Positions 16,770 to 25,278 of a DNA stretch of 64,000 nucleotides are shown in pieces; within the stretch, counting starts at the first letter, position 1, and every line of letters begins with the position of its first letter. The stretch comes from DASULK01 sp036381835. Lineage in GTDB: Bacteria; Actinomycetota; Actinomycetes; Mycobacteriales; Micromonosporaceae. The position numbers and the translations under genes are program-made. The stretch lies in NCBI GenBank assembly GCA_036381835.1, contig DASVCA010000047.1, forward strand, positions 1-64,000, written 5' to 3'. The notes beneath the pieces were generated by a model, which was not told the origin of the DNA, did not search any database, and was given only the letters and a program-made list of their open reading frames with translations.

Positions 16770-18344
16770 TCAGACCTTCGACCGCTCCGACGCCAGCCGG
16801 CGGGCCAGTTCGAGACGCTTCACCTTGGTGGTGGCGGTCTGCGGCAGGTCCGTCAGGCTCCACTGCACGGGCGGCGCCATCGGCGGAAGATCCGCGGTGG
16901 CGGCCTGCCAGGCGGCCAGATCCAGCGGTCGGTCGCCTTTCGTGCACACCACGGGTACGGCCTTGCCGTCGGCGCCCTGGACGATCGCGATCTCCGCCAG
17001 CTCGGCCATCCGACCGAGGATCGTGTCCTCCAAGGCCAGCGTGCTGCCCAGCCCTTCGATCAGATCGACCTCGCGGTCGAGCAGGTGAACACAGCCCCAC
17101 CTCGTGCGATAACCCACATCGCCCATCCGCCACCAGCCTCCCGGAGAGACCTGCTGGTCGTAGCGCTCCTGCTCGCCCAGGTAGGTGACGGCCCGCCCGT
17201 CGCTGCGAACCTCGATGTAGCCGGGGTTGTTCCGCGACGGGGGTCTCCCGTCCCGGCTGACCACCCGCACATCCGTCATCCCCGGGAACGGCCTGCCGAC
17301 GCACCGCCCGTCGGCGGTGAGGGGACGGCGTCGAGTGAATCCGCGTACCACCGCCGGGCCGACCTCGCTCTGCCCGTACAGCTGGCCGAACAGGGGCATC
17401 CGGCGCCGGGTAGCGCGCAGCAGGCGATGCACCGTACGCGGATGAATGGCGTCGAACGTGCTGCTGAACAGCTTCACATCGGCGAACGGGGCCCGCGGAT
17501 CATCCGCCAGGTCCTCCCACGCCTTGAAGGAGTTGGGGTGCGCCTCGATGACCGTCGGACGCAGTCGGGCGAACAGATCCGCGATCGACGCGGGATCCGA
17601 CTCTCGCAGAACGACGATGGGGAATCCACGAAGCAGCGAGATCGCAAGCGCGGTGAAGAGCCGCGAATGTACGAACGACACGTGGATCGCCACGACCTCG
17701 CGTTGCCGCAGGATCGGCGCGACGATCCAGGCCTGCGGCCGGTAGCGGGCTTGCAGCGACCAGTTGGTGTGAACGGCGAGTTTCGGTATTCCCGTGGTGC
17801 CGGAGGTATGCGTGATCAGCGTCGGATCGTGCGGCGAGACGGACACGGCCGGCACTCGTTCCGCATGGGCGAGCGACGCCAGTTCGATGGTCCCCGCGAA
17901 GCTACCCGCAACGAGCAGCACCGAGCGGACCGTGGTGAAAATCGAGTCCTTCAGGTCGTTTTCCAACTTCGACCGGTCGGTGACCAGGAAGGGCCGCTCT
18001 GCGCGTCGTACGAGCTCGCCTACCGTCTCACCGTCCAGCGTGGCGGAGAGCAGGACGGGGACGGCGCCGATGCGGGCCGCCGCGCAGGCCAGCAGGGTGA
18101 TGTCGAACCCGTCGGACTTGTAGACCACGACTCGGTCGCCCGGGCGGACGTTCGCGGCCCACAGTCGTGCCGCGAAGTCGTCCACCAGGTCGGCGATCTC
18201 GGCGATGGTCGCGCGTCGCCCCAGTTCGGGCGCGATGTCAAGGTCGTGGTCCAGGATCAGAACGTTCGTCGGGTACCGGGCGGCGGCCCGTTCGAACAGG
18301 GTTCCCAGCCCGATGCCACGGTTCGCAATTCGCTGCAGTAGCAT
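16770..18344 (-). CDS. class I adenylate-forming enzyme (acyl/aryl-CoA or AMP ligase), copy 1
   Basis: A 524-residue ANL-family enzyme. The P-loop-like ITHTSGTTGIPKLAVHT (A3) is near residues 177-193, YGQSE (A5) near 320, a GDVGYRTRWG region (A7/A8) near 425, and the C-terminal catalytic lysine lies in TATTKVKRLEL (A10). It would activate a carboxylic acid as the acyl-AMP and pass it to CoA or directly to an amine. No carrier protein is encoded nearby. It is paralogous to the enzyme at 21377-22951 along its whole length, and each copy precedes a flavin monooxygenase. The likely substrate is 3-hydroxyanthranilate or its partner acid. Confidence 0.85.
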   Translation of the reverse strand: MLLQRIANRGIGLGTLFERAAARYPTNVLILDHDLDIAPELGRRATIAEIADLVDDFAARLWAANVRPGDRVVVYKSDGFDITLLACAAARIGAVPVLLSATLDGETVGELVRRAERPFLVTDRSKLENDLKDSIFTTVRSVLLVAGSFAGTIELASLAHAERVPAVSVSPHDPTLITHTSGTTGIPKLAVHTNWSLQARYRPQAWIVAPILRQREVVAIHVSFVHSRLFTALAISLLRGFPIVVLRESDPASIADLFARLRPTVIEAHPNSFKAWEDLADDPRAPFADVKLFSSTFDAIHPRTVHRLLRATRRRMPLFGQLYGQSEVGPAVVRGFTRRRPLTADGRCVGRPFPGMTDVRVVSRDGRPPSRNNPGYIEVRSDGRAVTYLGEQERYDQQVSPGGWWRMGDVGYRTRWGCVHLLDREVDLIEGLGSTLALEDTILGRMAELAEIAIVQGADGKAVPVVCTKGDRPLDLAAWQAATADLPPMAPPVQWSLTDLPQTATTKVKRLELARRLASERSKV

Positions 18345-18356
18345 TAGTCGGCACTT

Positions 18357-18914
18357 TCACTGCTCGATGATTTTTTTGATCTGATCCAACGTCGCGGAAA
18401 GGTCGGCCGCGACCTTCTCACCCCACTCCTCGAAAAAGCGGGCTCGCTCCTCATCGCTCATTTCTGCGGTGATCTTCTGGATGCCCTCCGTGGGCTTACC
18501 CATCCAGAAGTGATGCGTCAGGACCACACCGTCGTCGGCTGGCTCGATATCGAAGCCCCAAACGCTTTCCTGCTTCTCGCCGGCGGTGTTGCGCATCGCC
18601 CACCGGAAGGTGACTCCGGGTTCGGCGGAAACCACCTCGGCCTCGGTCGTCCAGTCGCCCCGCACGACCGGCGCCCACGAGACGACCTCCTCGCTGCGCC
18701 GGTTCTCACCGCGGAAGACGGCCCCCACCGTGCCCGGCTCGCCGGCCACCCAGACGCCACCCCGGCACTCCGGGCTCCATTCGCCGCAACGGGTCAAGTC
18801 GGAAACCACCGCATAGACATCGGCCGCTGCCGCGGAAATGTGGACGCTGGCGGAAAGCTTGAACAGCGACTTCGGTTCCACATCAGACTGGGTCATGGCG
18901 GGCAGCTTGGTCAC
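18357..18914 (-). CDS. SRPBCC-family (START-like) protein
   Basis: A 185-residue protein with the SRPBCC/polyketide-cyclase-type fold: an N-terminal strand (LSASVHISAAAADVYAVVSD), a central sheet, DIEPADDGVVLTHHFW, and a long C-terminal helix. Members bind small hydrophobic ligands and act as cyclases, dehydratases or carriers. It is first gene of the leftward operon, 12 bp before the ligase. The start is GTG 18914 or ATG 18896; neither has a clear ribosome site, so a leaderless message is possible. Its function here is not known; help with ring closure or condensation is a guess. Confidence 0.75.
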   Translation of the reverse strand: MTKLPAMTQSDVEPKSLFKLSASVHISAAAADVYAVVSDLTRCGEWSPECRGGVWVAGEPGTVGAVFRGENRRSEEVVSWAPVVRGDWTTEAEVVSAEPGVTFRWAMRNTAGEKQESVWGFDIEPADDGVVLTHHFWMGKPTEGIQKITAEMSDEERARFFEEWGEKVAADLSATLDQIKKIIEQ

Positions 18915-18949
18915 GCCGTGTGTTTGCCGTCAAAGACATCGATGGGAAT

Positions 18950-19028
18950 CCGTCAGGTCGGGTGACGGGGGCTCCTCGGAGCGCGGCGCGACCTGACACA
19001 TCACAGTGGAATCTGACGGAGTTCCGTC
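18950..19028. promoter_or_regulatory. two operator-like palindromes in the divergent BGC promoter
   Basis: Between the SRPBCC gene (leftward) and the MFS gene (rightward) lie CCGTCA-N7-TGACGG (18950-18968) and GACGGA-GT-TCCGTC (19015-19028). They share the core GACGG/CCGTC and lie 65 bp apart, about six helical turns. They are probably regulator sites controlling both arms of the cluster. Which of the three cluster regulators binds is unknown. Confidence 0.45.
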
Positions 19029-19132
19029 GGCGTGCTTGGTGGGCACGTCACTTCGCCGACAGACTCCCGGAAGCCCGTGGCCGCCGGGCAGCTCGGCCCA
19101 TCGGCTGAGCCTCTACCTGGACGAGGAGCGCT

Positions 19133-20362
19133 ATGAGGACGGTACAGAGCCAGCCGCTGACGCGGGCACCGTTCGCCGCGACCGTCTCGGTGATGTCGGT
19201 CATCGCCGTGGTCCTGGCCAGTCAGGCGTACGCCACGATCCCGCTGATGCCCCACCTCGCCGAGGCCTGGGGCGTCTCGGAGGCGGCGGCCGCCTGGACC
19301 ACCTCGGCGTTCGCGATCGCCTACGCGGTCAGCTCGCTGTTCAGCGGTCACCTGGCGGATCGTTACGGGCGCCGGATCGTCCTCGTGTCCAGTCTCGGCA
19401 TCATGGCGGCGACCACCCTCCTCCTGCCGATGGCGGGCAGTCTGGTGATCGGCTGCGCTCTTCGGGCAGCCCAAGGGGCCATGGCCGGGTTCTTCGCACC
19501 GGTGGCCTACACGTACTTCAGCGAGCGCCTCGACCCGGCACGGCTCGCGCTCGCCCTCACCATCACGTCCTGCTCGCTGGGCGGCACCCTGGTGATCGGT
19601 CAGGTCGCCGGACAGGTGCTCGGTGCCGAGCTCGGCTGGGCCGCCGTGTTCTGGCTGTCGGCCCCGCTGCTGGCGGTCGGCGCCGTCGCCGCCTGGCGGG
19701 TCATGCTCGCGGACCCGCCCCGCCGGGAGTCCCCGGGCGCGGGCAGCGGCTCGCCGTTGCGCACCGTGCTGGGATCGGCGCCACTCGTCCCCCTGCTGAG
19801 TTGCGCGGTCGCCGTCCTCGGCGGCGTGACCGCTGTCTACACGGGTGTGCAGCTGTTCCAACCGGCCGGGCTCGGCAGTGACGCGGACGCCATGCTCGCG
19901 CTGCGCGCCAGCGCCCTGCCGGCGCTCATCATCGCGGTGTTGGTCACGCCGAAACTCGCTCGGATCCCGGCCCTCGCCCGGGCGGGCGGCGCGCTCGGGG
20001 TCGCCGGAGCCGGCATGATCGGGGCCGCGCTCCTCGCCGACCGCGTGACCGGTCTCGCGATCGCCCTGTTCGTCTGCGTGCTCGGCACGTCCGCCGCGGG
20101 TCCGGCCCTGGTGGAAGCCATCGGGGTTCGGGCCGGGGCAGCCCGCGCCATCGCCATCGCCGTCTACAGCTTCATCCTCAACTTCGGTGCCGGCGCCGGA
20201 GCCCAACTGCCGCCCCTGGTCGGTGAGTTCACCCGCCTGGCGGGGATGCTGGCGATCGTCTTCGCATCCTGCATCGGGTTGGTCGCGCTCGCAGCGAAGC
20301 TCGGCCGTCAGCGTGACGACACTCCTCCGACGAGAACGGAAAGCCGCGTGACGGCCAGGTAA
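19133..20362 (+). CDS. MFS transporter, probable product exporter
   Basis: A 409-residue major-facilitator protein with about 12 hydrophobic segments and the loop 2-3 signature GHLADRYGRRIVL near residues 74-86. It resembles the drug:proton antiporter / arabinose-efflux group. ATG start after a GAGGAG ribosome site at about 19121. First gene of the rightward operon. Export of the cluster product, and self-protection, is the natural role; the substrate cannot be read from sequence. Confidence 0.85.
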   Translation: MRTVQSQPLTRAPFAATVSVMSVIAVVLASQAYATIPLMPHLAEAWGVSEAAAAWTTSAFAIAYAVSSLFSGHLADRYGRRIVLVSSLGIMAATTLLLPMAGSLVIGCALRAAQGAMAGFFAPVAYTYFSERLDPARLALALTITSCSLGGTLVIGQVAGQVLGAELGWAAVFWLSAPLLAVGAVAAWRVMLADPPRRESPGAGSGSPLRTVLGSAPLVPLLSCAVAVLGGVTAVYTGVQLFQPAGLGSDADAMLALRASALPALIIAVLVTPKLARIPALARAGGALGVAGAGMIGAALLADRVTGLAIALFVCVLGTSAAGPALVEAIGVRAGAARAIAIAVYSFILNFGAGAGAQLPPLVGEFTRLAGMLAIVFASCIGLVALAAKLGRQRDDTPPTRTESRVTAR

Positions 20363-20431
20363 CCGCTTTCGCCCGTACCACAACCTTGTCCGCCCGGTCT
20401 GTGACCGGCCCAACGAGTGAAAGGTGCACTC

Positions 20432-21298
20432 ATGGACAGCAGCGTGCTGCCGGTACCGCCCGGCTCCCAGCCGGAATGGGAGATCGACGCGCTTGATCTC
20501 GACGCCTATCTGAACCGGATCAAGTACGACGGTCCGCTCACCCCCACGCTCGACACTCTGCGTCGGATCCATCGCGCGCACGCCGCCGCCATCTGTTGGG
20601 AGATCATCGACATGGCGTTGGGCCGCAGGGTCTCCCTCGAGATGGCGAACCTGCAGAAAAAGATCGTGCAGGAGGGGCAGGGCGGCTGCTGCCTGGAGAG
20701 CAACCTGCTGTTCGCGGCCGCGCTGGAGCGGATCGGTTTCCCCGTGGTCCGGCACGTCGCCCGGGTTCGCCGGGGCAGCCAGCAGATCCGGACCCGCTCG
20801 CATCTGGTGCTGCTGGTCGAGGTCGATGGCGAGCTGTGGATGGCCGACCCCGGGTTCGGCGATGAGGGCCCGCTCGAGCCCATCCGGTTCGAGGACGGCG
20901 CGACGTTGACGGTGGGCGACTGGACCTGGCGCCTGGACCTGGACGGTGCCGACTGGGTGCTGCGCTGCCTGCACACCGACGGGTGGTTCGACGTGTACGC
21001 CTTCCGTCTGGAGCGCCACCACTGGATCGACTTCGACATGATCAACCACTTCTCGTACGCCGACCCGCGATCGATCTTCATCGGGAAGCTGGTCGTGCAG
21101 CGCGGCGACGAGAAGGTGCGACACGTACTGCGGGACAACGTCCTGACGACCCAGTACCCCGATGGGCGGACCGAGCGGGAAGAGCTCACCGGGGAGGGGG
21201 TCGTCGAAGCCCTGCGCACCACGTTCGGAATCGCACTCCGAGACGACGACGCGCGCCAGCTGCGCGACCGCTACAACGCGGGGCAGCAAACCACCTGA
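20432..21298 (+). CDS. arylamine N-acetyltransferase-family amide synthase
   Basis: A 288-residue NAT-fold acyltransferase. The Cys-His-Asp triad is intact: C87 in QGGCCLESN, H124 in RTRSHLVLLVE and D139 in MADPGFGDEG. True NATs transfer acetyl from CoA to arylamines; homologues such as the rifamycin amide synthase RifF use bulky acyl donors. Beside two aryl-activating enzymes and a 3-hydroxyanthranilate pathway, transfer of an activated acyl group onto the aromatic amine is likely. The ATG at 20432 is chosen over GTG 20417 because GAAAGGTG precedes it at the right distance. Confidence 0.85.
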   Translation: MDSSVLPVPPGSQPEWEIDALDLDAYLNRIKYDGPLTPTLDTLRRIHRAHAAAICWEIIDMALGRRVSLEMANLQKKIVQEGQGGCCLESNLLFAAALERIGFPVVRHVARVRRGSQQIRTRSHLVLLVEVDGELWMADPGFGDEGPLEPIRFEDGATLTVGDWTWRLDLDGADWVLRCLHTDGWFDVYAFRLERHHWIDFDMINHFSYADPRSIFIGKLVVQRGDEKVRHVLRDNVLTTQYPDGRTEREELTGEGVVEALRTTFGIALRDDDARQLRDRYNAGQQTT

Positions 21299-21303
21299 CC
21301 TAC

Positions 21304-21343
21304 CGCGGCGGTGGGGAACCGCCAGTGGCTCCCCACCGCCGCG
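21304..21343 (+). terminator. strong hairpin between the NAT and ligase genes
   Basis: Perfect 14-bp arms CGCGGCGGTGGGGA (21304-21317) and TCCCCACCGCCGCG (21330-21343) with a 12-nt loop, starting 6 nt after the NAT stop and ending 33 nt before the ligase ATG. It may be a partial terminator within the operon, or it may stabilise the upstream message. No T-run follows. Confidence 0.55.
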
Positions 21344-21376
21344 ATTCCCACCGCTGGCGAGCCGAGGAGGGATCTC

Positions 21377-22951
21377 ATGCGCCGGGCGATAGCTAAGAAG
21401 GACGCGCTGTATCTCGGAGTGGTGCCGGAACTTGCCGCCGCGAAGAACGCCGACACTCCGATAACGCTCGATCACGATCTCGACACGTGGCCCGAAGCCG
21501 GCCGGCTGCTGACCGTGACCCAGCTCGCCGACCACGTCGACGATCTGGCGGCCCGGCTCTGGGCAGCCGAGGTCCGACCCGGCGATCGCATCGCCATCCA
21601 CAAGTCGAACGGCTATGACATCTACCTGCTGGCCACCGCCGCGGCTCGCATCGGCGCCGTCCCCGTCATGCTCTCGCCGGCGCTCGACGGGGACAGCGTG
21701 CGCGCGCTGCTCAAGCGACTCGAACGACCCCATCTGCTGACCGACGAGACGAAACTGTCTGGGTCGTTGGCCGGTCCGCCGCTGACCGACCTCGTGGCGC
21801 GGCTCATCATCGTCGCCGGGTCGCACGCCGAGGCCATCAGCCTGGCTGATCTCGCCGGCGCGCCCCGGCAGTCGCCGGTGTTCCGGGATCCCGACGAACC
21901 CGCGCTGATGACCCACACCTCCGGCACCACCGGCCTGCCGAAGCTGGTCGTCCACTCGGCCCGCACCCTGTACGGCCGGTACCGGCCGCAGCGACGGCTG
22001 GCCGCGCTGATCCGCAAACGGGAAACGGTGGCGATCCACGTCTCGTACGTGCACTCCCGGATGTACCTGGCGATGGCGGTGGCCCTGCCGAAGGCCATGC
22101 CGGTGGTGGTGCTGAACGACTCGGCCCCGGAGCACGTCGCGGAAATCTTCGCCCGCACCCGACCCGGCTTCCTGGAAGCCCACCCGAACACCTATATGGA
22201 GTGGGAGCCGCTCGTCGACGACCCCCGTGAGCCGCTGGCGAACGTCCGCTACTTCAGCAGCACCTTCGACGCGATCCATCCGGGCACGATGGACCGCCTG
22301 CTGCGGGCCTCGAAGAGACGACGGGCCATCTTCTTCCAGATCTACGGGCAGAGCGAGTGCGGGCCGCTGGTCGGCCGCGCCTACACCCGACGGAACGCGC
22401 ACAAGGCGAACGGCCGCTGCCTCGGGTACGCGATGCCCGGCATCACGAAGTTCCGGGTGGTCAGCCGGGACGGGCGACGGCCGTCGCGAGCCAACCCCGG
22501 CTACATCGAGGTGTACACGCCGGGTCGGGCCGTCACCTACTTCGGTGAGCAGGAGCGGTTCGATCGCCAGGTTCACGGCCGGTGGTGGCGCGGCGGTGAC
22601 GTCGGCTACCGGACCTGGCTGGGCTGCCTGCACCTGCTGGATCGCGAGGTGGATCTGATTCCGACGGTGACCAGCACCCTCGAGATCGAGGACACGGTGC
22701 TGGCACGCCTACCCGAGCTGGCCGAACTCGTGCTGGTGCGCGGACCGCACGACGAACCGCTGCCGGTGGTGTGCACCCGCCACGACCAGCCGCTGGACCT
22801 CGCCCGATGGCGGGAGGCGGTGACCGACCTACCGCAACTCGCGGATCCGGTTCAGATCCCGCTGGCCGAGCTGCCGCGCACCGCCACGATGAAGGTGCAG
22901 CGACTCGAACTGGCGCGCCGGCTGCGCGACCGTATGGGAACCACGGCATGA
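21377..22951 (+). CDS. class I adenylate-forming enzyme, copy 2
   Basis: A 524-residue paralogue of the ligase at 16770-18344, with the same length and landmarks: A3 MTHTSGTTGLPKLVVHS, A5 YGQSECG, a GDVGYRTWLG region and A10 lysine in TATMKVQRLEL. Differences cluster in the presumed acid-binding region, so the two copies may activate different acids, or serve two steps with one acid. ATG at 21377 with GAGGAGGG upstream. Its stop overlaps the start of the following monooxygenase (ATGA, 22948-22951), so both are translated together. Confidence 0.85.
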   Translation: MRRAIAKKDALYLGVVPELAAAKNADTPITLDHDLDTWPEAGRLLTVTQLADHVDDLAARLWAAEVRPGDRIAIHKSNGYDIYLLATAAARIGAVPVMLSPALDGDSVRALLKRLERPHLLTDETKLSGSLAGPPLTDLVARLIIVAGSHAEAISLADLAGAPRQSPVFRDPDEPALMTHTSGTTGLPKLVVHSARTLYGRYRPQRRLAALIRKRETVAIHVSYVHSRMYLAMAVALPKAMPVVVLNDSAPEHVAEIFARTRPGFLEAHPNTYMEWEPLVDDPREPLANVRYFSSTFDAIHPGTMDRLLRASKRRRAIFFQIYGQSECGPLVGRAYTRRNAHKANGRCLGYAMPGITKFRVVSRDGRRPSRANPGYIEVYTPGRAVTYFGEQERFDRQVHGRWWRGGDVGYRTWLGCLHLLDREVDLIPTVTSTLEIEDTVLARLPELAELVLVRGPHDEPLPVVCTRHDQPLDLARWREAVTDLPQLADPVQIPLAELPRTATMKVQRLELARRLRDRMGTTA

Positions 22952-24564
22952 CTCCCTCCGTGCAGGACGCGGACTTCGACGTCCTGGTCGTCGGGGGCGG
23001 GCCCACCGGTCTGATGGCCGGCTGCCAGCTGCTGCGGTGCGGTGTGCGGGTGCGGATCATCGACCGGGCGTTGGAACCGCTGCAGGCGCCGAAGGCGCTG
23101 TCGCTGTGGCCGCGGGCCCTCGACATCTTCGACGACCTGGGCGTAGGGGACGAGATCCGCAAGGAGTCCGTCCAGATCAACGCGTTCAGCTATTTCTCGA
23201 ACGGCCGCCCGCTCGCGTCCTTCGGCTTCGCGCCGGAGCTGGCGTCGCGTACTCTGCCGCAGCCGGTCACCGAGCGCGTGCTGACCGAACGACTGCACAC
23301 CCTCGGCGGTCGCGTCGAACGCGGCGTACGGCTGCTGGGTCTGGACGGGATCGACTTCAGCGACCGGATAGAGGCGACCGACGGGGTCACCGCGATCCTC
23401 GAGCACCAGGACGGTCGGGTGGAGCGGGTCCGTGTGCCGTTCGTGATCGGCGCTGACGGTGCCGGCAGCACGGTCCGCGGCCTGATCGGCGCGGCCTTCC
23501 AAGGCAGCACGTACGAGATGGCGTTCGCCTTGGTCGACGCCAGAGTCGCCGGTGAACTACCCCCGGATCAGGTGCTCTACTACCAGAATCCGGACGGCAC
23601 CCTGGTCATCGTGCCGGCACCCGACGGCGTCTTCCGGTTCCTCTCCGTCCTGCCTCGGGGGGTGCGGGAGGCCAACGTGCCCATGATGCAGGCGCTGGTG
23701 GACGAGCGGGGGCCACGCGGGGTACGGCTCACCGAGCCGGTATGGCAGACGGTGTTCCGGGTCCATGCCCGCTGCGCCACGGACTTCCAGCGCGGGCGGG
23801 TGTTCATCATGGGCGATGCGGCGCATGTGCACAGCCCGGCCGGCGGCCAGGGCATGAACAACGGCCTGCAGGACGCGCACAATCTCGCCTGGAAACTGGC
23901 GTCGGTGATTCGCGGCGCCGCGCCCGCTTCGCTGCTGCTCACGTACGGGGTGGAGCGGGCGGAGGCCACGCGACGGATCGTCCGCGACACCGACCTGCAG
24001 ACCCGCGCGTGGATGGTCAACGGCCGCGGCCGGGTCTTCGCGCGCGACCTGATGTTCCGTTTCCTGGACCGCACCGGTCTGGTGTCCCGCCACTACGCGC
24101 CGGTGATGGCCGGCCGGCGACTGGCCTACTCGCCGGTGCGCGACACCCAGCGTCCGTCACGCAACCTCCCCGGGTGCGGGCTGTGGCACCGGATCCCCGG
24201 TGGACTGAAGATCGGCGGTGTCGTCCCGCGCCGGCTGGCGGTGTCCCAGCAGATCTGCGGGCCCGATGCCGACCCCCTCGGCTGGACGGTCGCGGTCGTA
24301 CCGCCCGGTGAGGACACCGACTGGGTGCGCCAGGTGGACCGACTGACGTCCGACCGGCCGATGATCCGGGTGCTGAGCCTGCCGCCTCGTATCGCGGCGG
24401 AAGCGCTCAACTGCCGACACCCGGGCTACTACCTGATCCGGCCCGACGGCCACGTCGCCGCGCACGGGCACGAACGCGACCTGGGCCGGCTCGCGGCCGA
24501 GTTGGACCTGGCGCTTGCGCCGGCCGGGCCGGCGGTGCCGCAGGCAGCGGCGCAGCTCGGTTGA
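22948..24564 (+). CDS. FAD-dependent aromatic hydroxylase, phenol hydroxylase/PheA type
   Basis: A 538-residue class A flavin monooxygenase. The N-terminal GGGPTGLMAGCQLLRCG is at about 16-32, the DG motif FVIGADGAGSTVRGLIG near 170, and GDAAHVHSPAGGQGMNNGLQ near 290. The C-terminal thioredoxin-like domain of this subfamily follows. It belongs to a different subfamily from the monooxygenase at 15480, so the two probably act at different ring positions or stages, such as para-hydroxylation toward a quinone. It is coupled by ATGA to the ligase upstream and followed by a flavin/quinone oxidoreductase. Confidence 0.85.
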   Translation: MTPSVQDADFDVLVVGGGPTGLMAGCQLLRCGVRVRIIDRALEPLQAPKALSLWPRALDIFDDLGVGDEIRKESVQINAFSYFSNGRPLASFGFAPELASRTLPQPVTERVLTERLHTLGGRVERGVRLLGLDGIDFSDRIEATDGVTAILEHQDGRVERVRVPFVIGADGAGSTVRGLIGAAFQGSTYEMAFALVDARVAGELPPDQVLYYQNPDGTLVIVPAPDGVFRFLSVLPRGVREANVPMMQALVDERGPRGVRLTEPVWQTVFRVHARCATDFQRGRVFIMGDAAHVHSPAGGQGMNNGLQDAHNLAWKLASVIRGAAPASLLLTYGVERAEATRRIVRDTDLQTRAWMVNGRGRVFARDLMFRFLDRTGLVSRHYAPVMAGRRLAYSPVRDTQRPSRNLPGCGLWHRIPGGLKIGGVVPRRLAVSQQICGPDADPLGWTVAVVPPGEDTDWVRQVDRLTSDRPMIRVLSLPPRIAAEALNCRHPGYYLIRPDGHVAAHGHERDLGRLAAELDLALAPAGPAVPQAAAQLG

Positions 24565-24589
24565 CGCCTCGCATCGCAGTTGGAGAACC

Positions 24590-25261
24590 ATGAGCACTCG
24601 TCGTACCACTCCCCTGGTAGCCATCGCCTATCACTCCGGCTCCGGCCACACCGCCGCCCTCGCGGAGGCGGTCGGCCGCGGTGCGGCGGAGACGGGCGCC
24701 GAGGCGGTGCTCATCGCCGTCGATCGCATCACGGACGAACAGTGGGCGGTGCTCGATGCCGCCGATGCCATCGTCTTCGGTGCCCCGACCTATATGGGCA
24801 CCGCCTCTGCTCCTTTCCACCACTTCGCGCAGGCCACCGCCAAACGTTGGTCCGCCCGCGCCTGGCGGGACAAGCTGGCCAGCGGGTTCACCATCTCCGG
24901 GGCGATGAGCGGCGACAAGCTGCATACGCTGGAGTACTTCTCGATCCTCGCCGCACAGCACGGCATGCACTGGGTCAACCTGGACCTGCTGCCCGGCTGG
25001 AGTTCCTCGACCGGGTCGGTGCACGATCTCAACCGGTTGGGCGTCACCCTCGGCACCGGGGCGCAGGCGAACACCGACGAGGGGCCGGAGGCGGTCAGCG
25101 AAGCCGACCTGTCGACGGCCCGGCACCTCGGCCGAAGGGTCGCGCAGGTGGCGGTGACGATCCTGCTGGGCCGACAGCGGCTCGATGAACTGACCCACCC
25201 CACCGCCGACCCGGCTGACCCTGGCCGGGCCGGTGCTCGACAGGCCGCCACAGTCTCCTAG
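24590..25261 (+). CDS. flavodoxin-fold NAD(P)H:quinone oxidoreductase / FMN reductase
   Basis: A 223-residue WrbA-like flavoprotein. AYHSGSGHTAALAEAVGRGA binds the FMN phosphate (about residues 13-32), and VFGAPTYMGTASAPFHHF and SGAMSGDK are typical of the family. It reduces quinones by two electrons or supplies reduced flavin. Here it could keep an aminohydroxybenzoquinone intermediate reduced or protect the cell from redox cycling. It lies 25 bp after the monooxygenase, with GGAG before its ATG. Confidence 0.85.
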   Translation: MSTRRTTPLVAIAYHSGSGHTAALAEAVGRGAAETGAEAVLIAVDRITDEQWAVLDAADAIVFGAPTYMGTASAPFHHFAQATAKRWSARAWRDKLASGFTISGAMSGDKLHTLEYFSILAAQHGMHWVNLDLLPGWSSSTGSVHDLNRLGVTLGTGAQANTDEGPEAVSEADLSTARHLGRRVAQVAVTILLGRQRLDELTHPTADPADPGRAGARQAATVS

Positions 25262-25278
25262 GGATGAGGACAACAACC

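Noticed and set aside
19001..22633. 1210-codon open frame on the minus strand
   Set aside because: It is antisense to the MFS, NAT and ligase genes, has low-complexity Arg/Gly/Asp composition and no recognisable domain. Long antisense frames are common at this GC content.
16770..22951. NRPS adenylation domains with missing carrier proteins
   Set aside because: Both are complete stand-alone ANL enzymes with their own C-terminal lysine domain; no PCP, condensation or thioesterase domain is encoded in the window.
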